Positions 1 to 7,709 of a stretch of 37,850 bases of DNA are shown here, in pieces; positions within the stretch are counted from its first letter, which is position 1; each line of letters opens with the position of its first letter. Source of the stretch: Dehalococcoidia bacterium (GTDB taxonomy: Bacteria > Chloroflexota > Dehalococcoidia > Lucifugimonadales > Lucifugimonadaceae). Location: NCBI GenBank assembly GCA_026421185.1, contig JAPKCH010000015.1:1-37850 (forward strand), in the 5' to 3' direction. Below the pieces are notes generated by a model. That model had not been told where the DNA came from. It saw only the letters and a program-made list of their open reading frames with translations, and ran no database searches. A program made the translations under genes and the position numbers.

Positions 1-1
1 A

Positions 2-613
2 CCACCACCAACAGCAACCGAGACGATAGCGCTTTCACGCGCTGCCATGATCGCCCTTGATAGCTTTAATTTTCAGCTGACTCATGAATCGGGTCACACG
101 ACGCTCTCAGGTGCTCTACAGCTCACTAGGGCTGGTGGTCTAGTCGCAATAAACGGTCTTGATATTGAAGCTGAAGCCAACATTGGCCGGGCGTTCGTGA
201 AGGTCAAGGCTGTGGTCATCGGTGAGCAAACTTGGATGACCAATCCACTGACTGGTGTGTGGTCGGAAATAGCGGCGGAAGACAGTCCGTTTTCGTTCCT
301 TGACCCGGTGAAACTCGTTGCCGATATTTTAGGTGACACCCAGCAGGCAGCGTATTCATCGGATTCGAAATCGGCTTCAGCTGGTGATCTGATCGTAACC
401 GGGACGATTCGAGCGCAATCGCTTGCGGCACTTGTTGGATCGGTGGATCTGGACGCTGTCCCAAGCGTAGTTCTTACACTCGACCTAAGAAATAAACGTC
501 TGAAAAAAATTGTTATCTCAGGGCCTGTTCAACCAGAAGACGAGTCCGATACGATCAGGGTAATAACGCTTTCCGAGTTCGATGAGCCGGTTTCTCTGGA
601 ACCACCTATCTAG
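2..613 (+). CDS. LppX/LprAFG-family lipoprotein, 5' end missing
   Basis: The frame is open to the first base of the window, so the signal peptide and lipobox lie outside and only the mature part (about 203 residues) is seen. The fold signature is that of the LppX/LprA/LprF/LprG family: an amphipathic start (LSRAAMIALDSFNFQLTHES), repeated strand pairs with small residues, and a W-x-x-N-P-x-T-G-x-W stretch. In mycobacteria LprG binds triacylated lipids and works with the MFS exporter P55 to move them across the envelope. The next gene is an MFS exporter starting 3 bp after this stop, so the two are almost certainly cotranscribed and reproduce that pair. The family call is from sequence resemblance; the lipid role is inference from the pair. 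Confidence 0.72.
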   Translation, partial: PPPTATETIALSRAAMIALDSFNFQLTHESGHTTLSGALQLTRAGGLVAINGLDIEAEANIGRAFVKVKAVVIGEQTWMTNPLTGVWSEIAAEDSPFSFLDPVKLVADILGDTQQAAYSSDSKSASAGDLIVTGTIRAQSLAALVGSVDLDAVPSVVLTLDLRNKRLKKIVISGPVQPEDESDTIRVITLSEFDEPVSLEPPI

Positions 614-616
614 CCA

Positions 617-2104
617 ATGTTTACTAGGCTTCGGCAACTCGTATCGCCCTACAATCTGCTGCTTCCGTTGTGCTTCGGCGTGTTTATTGCAGCCGACGAT
701 ATGACAGTTGTCGTCACACTTCTTCCCGACATGTTGGCCGATCTCAGAGTTGGAGTCAGCGAGTTGGATAGGGCTTCCTGGTCTATCACGGGCTATCTCA
801 TTGGCTTCACAGCGGCTATGCCTTTGATGGGGCGAATATCTGATCGAACCGGATATCGCAAAGCGTTTCTTTTAGCGATGGCCGTGTTCACGCTCGGATC
901 GGCGCTTGTGGCTGTTTCGCCTGACATTCCGAGATGGCTGTACGGCGGCGCTCCTGAATACAACTGGTTGATAGGCGCTAGGGTATTTCAGGCGATTGGT
1001 GGCGGAGCTGTAATTCCGATATCGATTGCAGCCGCAGGACAATTAGTCGATGATAAACATCGGGCGATTGCGTACGGGTTGATTGGTGCGAGTGCCGAAG
1101 CTGGGGGCGTGTTTGGGCCTTTATGGGGTGGCGGTATAACGACTTGGTTCTCGTGGGAGTGGGCATTCTGGTTTAACATTCCATTGACTCTGATCGCATC
1201 CATTTGGATCATGCGAAACCCACCGGCTAAACGCAACAACGTAAAGATAGATGTACCAGCAGCTACCGTGTTTGCTGCTGCATTGACGACACTGACGATC
1301 GGACTGGTTCGTATCGGCGAGCCTGACGTTTTGATGGCGGCTTCGTTAGGAGCTACCGCTGTTTTGGGTGTTGTACTAGTGATCTTGAATAACCGGGCGC
1401 AAGATCCTTTGTTCCCTAAAAAATTGTTCAAACTTCCGTCGTTCAATTTCTCCAACCTAACTCATTTTCTCGTGGGAGCAGTTTTGATTATTGCCATGGT
1501 GACGGTTCCGTTAATGGCAGCTTCTGTATACGAAAAATCTCCGCTTGAGGGTGGATTACAGCTACTGAGAATGACGTTCGCTATTGGTGTGGGTGCAATA
1601 CTTGGCGGCTACATTACTCAACGGTTTGGCGCACGCTTGCCAGCGATGGTGGGTCTTGTGATTACGACGGCAGGGTTCCTGCTTCTATCGAGCTGGACAG
1701 TCGATATAGCAGAACCGGCACTGACGATTCATTTAGCTATCACAGGGATCGGTCTTGGCCTACTTGTGTCACCGATCGTTGAAACGGCGCTCTGGGGTGT
1801 TCAGAACGATCAGCGTGGAGCGGCTTCGGCTCTGCTGAGTGTGTCTCGGATGATTGGAATGACAGCAGGACTTGCGTCTATGACTGCGCTTGGCACAGTT
1901 CAGTTCCATGAATTGGTTACCGATGTACCGGCGTTCTCGCTTGATCCGGAGGTACAGCAGCAGATTATAGATAGTGCCACCTATGCCGGCGTTACCGTGT
2001 TCACACGCTTCTACTTGTACGGTGCTGTTCTATCGGCAATGGCTCTGATACCAGCGTGGTTTATGACTCGATCGAAGCCGGTTTTAGGTAACGAGAAGAA
2101 CTAG
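617..2104 (+). CDS. MFS exporter, DHA2-like 14-TM (P55/Rv1410-like)
   Basis: 495-residue inner-membrane transporter. It carries MFS motif A after TM2 (GRISDRTGYRKAF) and a DHA2-type motif C region (GASAEAGGVFGPLWGG), followed by the W-x-W-x-F-W-F-N-I-P signature of 14-TM drug:proton antiporters. Its length fits that group (about 490-530). It begins 3 bp after the LppX/LprG-like lipoprotein gene, the arrangement of the mycobacterial lprG-Rv1410c operon, whose exporter works with its lipoprotein in lipid export and drug tolerance. The 3' end overlaps the convergent ThyX-like gene by 4 bp: a CTAG palindrome supplies both stop codons. Substrate is not determinable; drug or lipid export are both possible. 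Confidence 0.85.
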   Translation: MFTRLRQLVSPYNLLLPLCFGVFIAADDMTVVVTLLPDMLADLRVGVSELDRASWSITGYLIGFTAAMPLMGRISDRTGYRKAFLLAMAVFTLGSALVAVSPDIPRWLYGGAPEYNWLIGARVFQAIGGGAVIPISIAAAGQLVDDKHRAIAYGLIGASAEAGGVFGPLWGGGITTWFSWEWAFWFNIPLTLIASIWIMRNPPAKRNNVKIDVPAATVFAAALTTLTIGLVRIGEPDVLMAASLGATAVLGVVLVILNNRAQDPLFPKKLFKLPSFNFSNLTHFLVGAVLIIAMVTVPLMAASVYEKSPLEGGLQLLRMTFAIGVGAILGGYITQRFGARLPAMVGLVITTAGFLLLSSWTVDIAEPALTIHLAITGIGLGLLVSPIVETALWGVQNDQRGAASALLSVSRMIGMTAGLASMTALGTVQFHELVTDVPAFSLDPEVQQQIIDSATYAGVTVFTRFYLYGAVLSAMALIPAWFMTRSKPVLGNEKN

Positions 2105-3714
2105 TCGTCTGAGGCTTCTCGGCGTTTTTCTGCACTGCGTTCAGCTTCGAGCCGTTCAAGACCGTATGAGCTGTGGTCAACGTACGTCATAGCATCTGCA
2201 AGAGCTTTGTGCCCTGCTTTATCTCGAATTAGTTTGTGCATTTTCTGACATACGCGTCGGTAGTCCGGGTGACCTTGCTGAGAGGTTCGTAGCTCCAACA
2301 TATGGAACGCTTCACGTACGTTGAACTGCATTGAGTAACGTAGCTTGAATCCGAACGGAACAACGTACTGAGCGACATCAGAGCCGTGCTCGTTAAGCAC
2401 TGTTTCGTGGAACTCGCTCATGCGTCCCATTGCTTCGCCCCAACGCTGAGTCCAGCCGACCTCTTCGATGGCTGCTGGTGTGGAATATCCGTGCTTGACG
2501 CCGAGGCGTTGCCAGTCAACGGTCATCATCCGGTGTCGTTGCAAATCGCGGAAGCTGCCGAAATCTGAGAGCACATCGAAGCGGTAGAACGAGCGTTCCA
2601 TTCCACGACCTGGCTTGTGCCGACGGTTTTGTCGATCGCCGGTGTAGGCTCGAATCACGTCTGCTTTTTCGGACTCACTCATTTCGTTGACGATTGCCTG
2701 GAGCTGAGCGTCGGAGAGATCGGTGTGGGCGTATAGAGCTGCGGCAGCGATCTTGTTTTCAGCATCGTGATCCCATTCGACGAGGCTTACTTCTTCGATA
2801 CCGTGAGGTTCAACGTCGATGCACGAAGCGATGCGTTCCATTGCTTCGTGGTTGTCCTCAAAGTATCCCGACCAAACACCGCCACGGCCTGGAAGATCGA
2901 CTCGTTTTAGGAACGATGGAATAACTTTGCGAAGTTCTTCGAGCATCATTCGGGCGTAGTCACGTGCTTCTTCGAGCGGGTGACTGTTCATGCGAATCAG
3001 CATGGATTCGAATGCCTGACCAGAGCCAAAGATTCCTACGTTGGAAGTTGTGGCTGCAGGAAGGAGTCCACGCGCTGAATCGCACGCTTTGGCCCGAATC
3101 GATGACGTATAGATAAATTTAGAGTCGCCATCTTGTTTCGGGAACTGGTTTTCAAAAAATGTTACACAGGTGTGAACTAGCTCGGAATACTCGTCGAACA
3201 GCCAATCCATGGTCTTGGTGTATTCGGCGGCGAGTGGGCCAGTTTCAATTTCAGGCGGTGCGGTGTAGCGAAAACTACCGCCAAGTTTCTGATCGTAGAA
3301 GATGTATCGGGTTGACTGTTCGAGATATGCGGTGAGGCGTCCCCATTCAAGTATTTTGGTGAGGATGTTTGATGATTGTTCACATGCGATGTGAGCGCCA
3401 CCGAGCTGCGCTACGGAGTCGTCGCCGTATTGCGAGAAGACTCGGTCGTAGAGGCCTTCAGCACGATTCAGTGAGACTAGCTGTTGGCTGTCTGAATCTT
3501 CAGAGAGTTCTTCGATCGGTATTTCTGGTTGATTGTAAAACTCATCGAGGAATAATCGTCGAAGAGATTTTGGGGAGCGGCTGTAGCGTGCGAATAGTGC
3601 ACCTTTGACGACCTCGGGGAGGTTGGTGAGGGCGAATACGGGGCCATCGATATTCGTAAAGAAACGGCTAAGTACCGCTCGTTCTTCCGTGCTGAATGTT
3701 TCCCGTACGTACAT
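2101..3714 (-). CDS. Long ThyX-like protein (tandem FAD-dependent thymidylate synthase fold)
   Basis: 537 residues, about twice a normal ThyX (220-250). Each half looks like a ThyX module. The N-terminal half has W-G-R-L-T-A-Y-L-E-Q-S-T-R-Y (residues 124-137), matching the second part of the ThyX signature (N-E-x-S-x-R-Y), and a later nucleotide-site-like stretch (SIRAKACDSARGLLP). The C-terminal half has RHRMMT (393-398), matching the RHRxxS part, and N-V-R-E-A-F-H-M-L-E-L-R. The signature is thus split between halves, and neither half has the complete RHR(x7)S motif. Such proteins are usually annotated as FAD-dependent thymidylate synthase; activity is uncertain. ATG start; a TAGGCT hexamer ends 8 nt upstream of it. 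Confidence 0.75.
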   Translation of the reverse strand: MYVRETFSTEERAVLSRFFTNIDGPVFALTNLPEVVKGALFARYSRSPKSLRRLFLDEFYNQPEIPIEELSEDSDSQQLVSLNRAEGLYDRVFSQYGDDSVAQLGGAHIACEQSSNILTKILEWGRLTAYLEQSTRYIFYDQKLGGSFRYTAPPEIETGPLAAEYTKTMDWLFDEYSELVHTCVTFFENQFPKQDGDSKFIYTSSIRAKACDSARGLLPAATTSNVGIFGSGQAFESMLIRMNSHPLEEARDYARMMLEELRKVIPSFLKRVDLPGRGGVWSGYFEDNHEAMERIASCIDVEPHGIEEVSLVEWDHDAENKIAAAALYAHTDLSDAQLQAIVNEMSESEKADVIRAYTGDRQNRRHKPGRGMERSFYRFDVLSDFGSFRDLQRHRMMTVDWQRLGVKHGYSTPAAIEEVGWTQRWGEAMGRMSEFHETVLNEHGSDVAQYVVPFGFKLRYSMQFNVREAFHMLELRTSQQGHPDYRRVCQKMHKLIRDKAGHKALADAMTYVDHSSYGLERLEAERSAEKRREASDD

Positions 3715-3735
3715 CGTCTCTGAGCCTATCGACTG

Positions 3736-3756
3736 CCCTGCGGGTTTCGTGCAGGG
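3736..3756. repeat. Inverted repeat ahead of the ThyX-like gene
   Basis: CCCTGC (3736-3741) and GCAGGG (3751-3756) form a 6-bp stem with a 9-nt loop, 22 bp upstream of the ThyX-like start. It could be an operator or a minor hairpin; there is no T-tract. Confidence 0.35.
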
Positions 3757-3771
3757 AGTTTGATCTTCGTT

Positions 3772-3805
3772 GTTCCGTGGCTCTCGGTATTGAAAACCAC
3801 GGAAC
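3772..3805. repeat. 9-bp inverted repeat between E2 and the ThyX-like gene
   Basis: GTTCCGTGG (3772-3780) and CCACGGAAC (3797-3805) are perfect complements around a 16-nt loop. On the minus strand it follows the E2 stop by about 24 nt. No U-run follows, so it is not a canonical intrinsic terminator; it may protect the 3' end or act as a weak terminator. Confidence 0.4.
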
Positions 3806-3828
3806 CTTTACAATAACTATCTAAATGC

Positions 3829-5070
3829 CTAGAGCATCAAGCGGGCTGGGTTTTCGAGGTTTTTCTGAAATTCACCCATAATAATCGCAGCCTCGGCGCC
3901 ATCGCCAACTCGGTGATCGGCAGAGATCGTGGCTTTCATTACTTTACCTACAACGATCTGTCCATCCTTGACGACTGGCACTTCTTTGACTGCTCCGACA
4001 GCGATAATTCCGGCGTTTGAAGGAACGATGATCGCAGCAAAGGTGTCGGTTCCGAACATTCCAAGGTTAGATGTGCCGAACGTGCCCTGAGTCATTTCTG
4101 ATTGAGTGAGCGAACCGCCTTCACCACGAGCACGCTTGCCCATGTCTCGAACTGCTCGTGAGATCTCGATTAGTGACATGTTCTGTATACCAATGACAGC
4201 CGGAACTATGAGACCTTCTTCGAGTGCGATGGCGACTCCGAGGTTGATGTCGGAGTGACCGATGAGCTTGTCGCCATCGAACGATGAGTTCCACTTCGGG
4301 TACTTCAGTAGAGCAGCTGTTACAGCCTTGAGCACCATGTCGTTTACAGATACGCGGTCACCATCGTCAACGATTGCCTCGTTGAGCTGCGCCCGGAATG
4401 TCATGGCAGGTCCCATGTTTACTTCGTGGGTCACGTAGTAGTGAGGAGCCTCTGTCTTCGATTTGACGGTGACTCGAGCAATTGCCTGACGCATTGAGGA
4501 CAGTGGAGTGTCGGAGCCGTCCGTAACGACTGCTGTACGTCCGCCTGAAGCTGCGAATACTGGAGAAGGAGTGAAATTATCAACGTCGGACTTCGTAATT
4601 CGTCCGCCAGGTCCAGTTCCGGGAACTGCTGAAATATCGATGCCCTTTTCTTCTGCGATCTTACGAGCGATTGGTGAAGCTTTTACACGCCCGCCCGAAG
4701 CTGGAGTTTCAACTGGTGCAGGGGCAGGGTCGGCCTGTTGTACAGGTGCAGGTGTCGGTGCTGCAGGAGCGACAGCGGCTTCAGCCTTGGGCGCTTCGCT
4801 GGCAGTTGCTGCGGCTTCTGGAATTTCATCGGCGGCGTCACCGATGAATGCGATGATGGTTCCGACTTCAACCATTGTTCCTTCTGGAACAACGATCTTA
4901 CGAAGTAGACCTTCTGCGTATGCTTCCATTTCGACGACGGTTTTGTCGGTCTCAATCTCGGCGATTTTATCCCCACGGCTAACCCCATCACCCTCTGCCT
5001 TTAGCCATTTGGCGATGGTGCCTTCGGTCATGTCGGCGCCCATCGAGGGCATAGTCACTTCACTGATCAA
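3829..5070 (-). CDS. pdhC: Dihydrolipoamide acyltransferase, E2 of a 2-oxoacid dehydrogenase (pyruvate type)
   Basis: Transfers the acyl group from E1 through lipoate to CoA and forms the core of the complex. Domain order: lipoyl domain (1-78) with lipoate lysine K43 in EIETDKTVVEM; Ala/Pro-rich linker; E3/E1-binding domain (KASPIARKIAEEKGID...GRITKSDV); catalytic CAT domain ending in the acyltransferase motif ISADHRVGDGA. 413 residues, normal for one lipoyl domain. I chose the TTG at 5070 because AGGAG lies 7 nt upstream and the lipoyl domain begins at once; an upstream in-frame TTG (5103) would add 11 unconserved residues. Its E1 partners are at 6727-8759, separated by rsgA. No E3 (lipoamide dehydrogenase) is in the window. 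It has its own candidate promoter. Confidence 0.92.
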   Translation of the reverse strand: MISEVTMPSMGADMTEGTIAKWLKAEGDGVSRGDKIAEIETDKTVVEMEAYAEGLLRKIVVPEGTMVEVGTIIAFIGDAADEIPEAAATASEAPKAEAAVAPAAPTPAPVQQADPAPAPVETPASGGRVKASPIARKIAEEKGIDISAVPGTGPGGRITKSDVDNFTPSPVFAASGGRTAVVTDGSDTPLSSMRQAIARVTVKSKTEAPHYYVTHEVNMGPAMTFRAQLNEAIVDDGDRVSVNDMVLKAVTAALLKYPKWNSSFDGDKLIGHSDINLGVAIALEEGLIVPAVIGIQNMSLIEISRAVRDMGKRARGEGGSLTQSEMTQGTFGTSNLGMFGTDTFAAIIVPSNAGIIAVGAVKEVPVVKDGQIVVGKVMKATISADHRVGDGAEAAIIMGEFQKNLENPARLML

Positions 5071-5122
5071 ATCGGCACTCCTGCGGGAACGATTAGTTCG
5101 CAAAAATCGTGGGTTCGGCTCA

Positions 5123-5158
5123 CTCTATCGACGTGTCTTTTTATACTCGTCGATAGAG
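5123..5158. repeat. Perfect 11-bp palindrome around the E2 promoter -10
   Basis: CTCTATCGACG (5123-5133) and CGTCGATAGAG (5148-5158) are exact complements with a 14-nt spacer that contains the proposed minus-strand -10 hexamer. The position fits an operator for a dimeric regulator of the E2 gene. It could also form an RNA hairpin at the 3' end of the rsgA transcript, but no U-run follows. Confidence 0.5.
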
Positions 5159-5167
5159 GTTACACAA
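5140..5167 (-). promoter_or_regulatory. Candidate sigma-70 promoter for the E2 gene
   Basis: Reading the minus strand: TTGTGT (5167-5162), a 16-bp spacer, TATAAA (5145-5140). Initiation near 5133 would give a leader of about 63 nt before the TTG start at 5070. The -10 lies inside the 11-bp palindrome. Confidence 0.45.
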
Positions 5168-5228
5168 GAATCCGGTAAAGGTGAGCAGGTTTACGTATGA
5201 ATAGCGGGATTCTATGGGGCAGATCGCA

Positions 5229-6416
5229 CTAAGATTTTTTGCGATTGCTTACTCGAGATTTCTGACGTCTACCCTTTGCAATCACTCTCATCAATCGCTC
5301 GTGTTCGGTTTTGACCGTTGGATCGTGCTTCGATTCATCGTGCTTAAGCTCACGTCCCATTTGTCGGTAAGAATCCAGCCGTGCTCGAGAAAGTTCGCCT
5401 AAAGCGATGGCTTCGACGATAACGCAGCCGGGCTCACCAGAATGCTGACAGTCGTTGAAACGGCATTTGCCCATGTACTGCTCAACTTCAGAAAATGTTT
5501 TCGCCAAAGCATCTTCACTTCCGGAAACCAGAGCGATAGAACGAATACCTGGAGTGTCTATGAGTACGCCGCCGTTTGGGAGCGGCAGAAGCTGACGGGT
5601 GACGGTTGTATGCCGACCTCGGGCATCGGATTCACGAATTTCTCCGGTATCCATCGCTTCGTGACCTATCAGGTGGTTTACCAATGTAGATTTGCCGACT
5701 CCTGAAGCTCCGATCAGCACTACTGTCGTCCCAGATTCGGTGTAGATGCGGAGTGGGTCCGTACCATCGCCGGTGATTCCGCTAACCGCGAAAACATCTA
5801 CGCCGGGAGCGGCAAGTTGGGCCTGTTCGATAACGGTTTCGGGATCGAGTTCGTCAAGGAGATCGGTTTTGGATAGGACGACCACCGGCACGGCTCCGCT
5901 GGCCCAAACCAGTGCGATTTCACGTTCGAGTCGATTGTTATTGAAATAGGTTGCAGCTTGTACAACGAATACGGTTGTGATGTTCGCGGCGAGTACTTGT
6001 TCATCGCCTTCTTCTTTTCCGCGCTGGACACGTTTTCTAGCGAGAAGGGATGTTCGCGGTAGTACAAGTTCGATTTCGTCGGGGTCTAGGTCTTCGCCCG
6101 GTCGGATCAGGACCCAATCGCCAACTGTTGGCTGGGCTGGTTCGACTTCGATTTCTTCATTTTCGTGTGCGATACGAGCGTATGTGCTTACCGCTCGATA
6201 GTCGGTTGAGTTTGCGTGAACGAAAGTCGAAATTCCGTCGACACGAGCCACTCTGCCGGGCAGGAGCTCTGGATCTTTAGTCGTGATCGCAGTGAATCGT
6301 TCTCTTACAGCGTCGGTTAGTCCGTACTGAACAAGATTCGAGAGGTTGCCACTAGGCTGAGAATTAGGTTTGATAGATTGCGGTTCTTGTTCGTGGTCTG
6401 GTGAAATGTTGTTCAA
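5229..6416 (-). CDS. rsgA: Ribosome small subunit-dependent GTPase RsgA (YjeQ)
   Basis: Circularly permuted GTPase that checks late 30S subunit maturation. Order seen: OB-fold region (about 50-125), G4-like SKTD (182-185), P-loop GASGVGKST (236-244), DTPG of G3 (about 287-290), then a C-terminal zinc site C318, C323, H325, C331 (CRFNDCQHSGEPGC). The G4-G1-G3 order is the permutation that defines the family. 395 residues, slightly longer than usual because of a polar N-terminal extension of about 30 residues. The start is TTG at 6416, with AAGGA 9-10 nt upstream. It sits between the E1 beta and E2 genes, an unusual position with no obvious functional link. Confidence 0.95.
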   Translation of the reverse strand: MNNISPDHEQEPQSIKPNSQPSGNLSNLVQYGLTDAVRERFTAITTKDPELLPGRVARVDGISTFVHANSTDYRAVSTYARIAHENEEIEVEPAQPTVGDWVLIRPGEDLDPDEIELVLPRTSLLARKRVQRGKEEGDEQVLAANITTVFVVQAATYFNNNRLEREIALVWASGAVPVVVLSKTDLLDELDPETVIEQAQLAAPGVDVFAVSGITGDGTDPLRIYTESGTTVVLIGASGVGKSTLVNHLIGHEAMDTGEIRESDARGRHTTVTRQLLPLPNGGVLIDTPGIRSIALVSGSEDALAKTFSEVEQYMGKCRFNDCQHSGEPGCVIVEAIALGELSRARLDSYRQMGRELKHDESKHDPTVKTEHERLMRVIAKGRRQKSRVSNRKKS

Positions 6417-6481
6417 CGTAGCTGTTCCTTAAAGTCACACGGAGCGATCGGGGAACCTGTCGCACGTCGTCGCATATATAC

Positions 6482-6565
6482 CTAGACGAGAGAGACGACT
6501 GATTGATCTGAGTTGGCTTTAGAGATAGGCGCGTTTGGGTAGAAATTGAGTTCAAGTACATTCAT
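6482..6565 (-). CDS. Possible 27-codon leader ORF upstream of rsgA
   Basis: An ATG at 6565 (minus strand) follows a strong GGAGG Shine-Dalgarno (6579-6575) at 9-nt spacing and opens a 27-codon frame (MNVLELNFYPNAPISKANSD...) ending at TAG 6484-6482, 65 nt before the rsgA start. No domain is recognisable. The strong ribosome site is the only positive evidence. It may be a small protein or a regulatory leader peptide for rsgA. The rest of 6566-6726 holds no gene I can see, only an imperfect 13-bp direct repeat (6635-6647 and 6664-6676, two mismatches). Confidence 0.3.
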   Translation of the reverse strand: MNVLELNFYPNAPISKANSDQSVVSLV

Positions 6566-6726
6566 TGAAACGTTCCTCCCTAGGCTCAGTCGCCAAACTG
6601 CGGAAACTGACCTAGTAGTTGTAAAGTTGACTCTAATTGAACAGATCTTACAGCGTTACCGTGAATTGTTCAGATCGACTCTCAAGAATTGGTGATTGCA
6701 CGGCCTTGGAATAAAGCTGAAGAGCT

Positions 6727-7704
6727 TTAGAGTCCGTAGCCGTCAGCGACTGCGGTGAGTACGTTGTCAGCGTCGACGAGAACTTCTCGTTCGAGTCCTC
6801 GGTTGTAAGGCCACGGTACGTCGATTGAACCGACGCGCATTACGGGGCCATCGAGCCATTCAGATGCTCGTTCTTGAAGATCGGCTGCGATCTCGGCCAT
6901 CACGCCACCTCTTCGGCGAGCGTTATCGACAACTACGACTCGGTTCGTTTTCTGAACCGAGGCGACGATAGCGTCCATGTCGACTGGACTCAGTGAACGA
7001 AGATCGAGGACTTCGGCGGATACGCCGCGTGAGGCAAGTTTATCGGCAGCGTCGTTTACGGGTCGCATGCCGTAGCCGTAGGAAACTAGAGTGATATCTG
7101 AGCCTTCACGAGTGACATCGGCTTTACCGATTTCGATCTCGTAGTACTCGTCGGGAACTTCGCCCTTGGCTCCGTAGAGCAGTGCGGGTTCCGCTACCAA
7201 AACAGGGTTATTGTCCTTGATTGCCGAACGCATAAGACCTAGCGCGTCGTATGGGTTCGAGGGGCACACGACTTTCATACCGGGTACTTCAGCAAGCCAT
7301 GTTTCGAAGCTTTGCGAATGGGTTGCACCCAACTGCACGCCGGCGCCTGTAGGTGCTCGAATGACCATTGGAACACTGATTTGACCACCCGACATGTATC
7401 GGAGGTTTGCAGCCATGTTTACGATCTGGTCGAACGCTACAAGTGTGAAAGATATCGACATGAATTCAACAATTGGTCGAAGTCCAGCAGCTGCAGCTCC
7501 GATGCCAGCACCTAAGAATGCCTGCTCGGAAATCGGTGTATCTTTGATTCGTTCTGGGCCGAATTTCTTTAGGAAGCCGTCGGTTACAGCATAAGCACCA
7601 CCGTATTCACCGATGTCTTCGCCCATCATGAATACGCGAGGGTCGCTTTCGAGTGCTTCCTCGAGTCCTCGTTTTAGTGCTTCTCTAAGAAGAATTTCTG
7701 GCAT
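6727..7704 (-). CDS. pdhB: Pyruvate dehydrogenase-type E1 component, beta subunit
   Basis: Transketolase-like subunit that completes the thiamine diphosphate site of the E1 heterotetramer. Seen: GEDIGEYGGAY (28-38); the conserved glutamate in TPISEQ (E60), which contacts the ThDP aminopyrimidine in this family; the pyrimidine-binding fold; and a C-terminal transketolase_C domain (VVVDNARRRGGV...). 325 residues is the standard length. It starts 5 bp after the E1 alpha stop, so the two are translated from one message. Acetoin dehydrogenase E1 beta is a close alternative; the substrate cannot be fixed from sequence alone. Confidence 0.92.
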   Translation of the reverse strand: MPEILLREALKRGLEEALESDPRVFMMGEDIGEYGGAYAVTDGFLKKFGPERIKDTPISEQAFLGAGIGAAAAGLRPIVEFMSISFTLVAFDQIVNMAANLRYMSGGQISVPMVIRAPTGAGVQLGATHSQSFETWLAEVPGMKVVCPSNPYDALGLMRSAIKDNNPVLVAEPALLYGAKGEVPDEYYEIEIGKADVTREGSDITLVSYGYGMRPVNDAADKLASRGVSAEVLDLRSLSPVDMDAIVASVQKTNRVVVVDNARRRGGVMAEIAADLQERASEWLDGPVMRVGSIDVPWPYNRGLEREVLVDADNVLTAVADGYGL

Positions 7705-7709
7705 AAGTG

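Noticed and set aside
988-1455. 155-residue minus-strand frame inside the MFS gene
   Set aside because: Antisense to a clear 14-TM transporter and without family features.
4508-5200. 230-residue plus-strand frame, Ala/Ser/Gly-rich
   Set aside because: Antisense shadow of the E2 gene; its composition comes from the Ala/Pro linker codons.
6713-6728. AAAGCT-GAAG-AGCTTT hairpin at the E1 beta stop as a terminator
   Set aside because: The 6-bp AT-rich stem overlaps the stop codon and has no U-tract, too weak to call.
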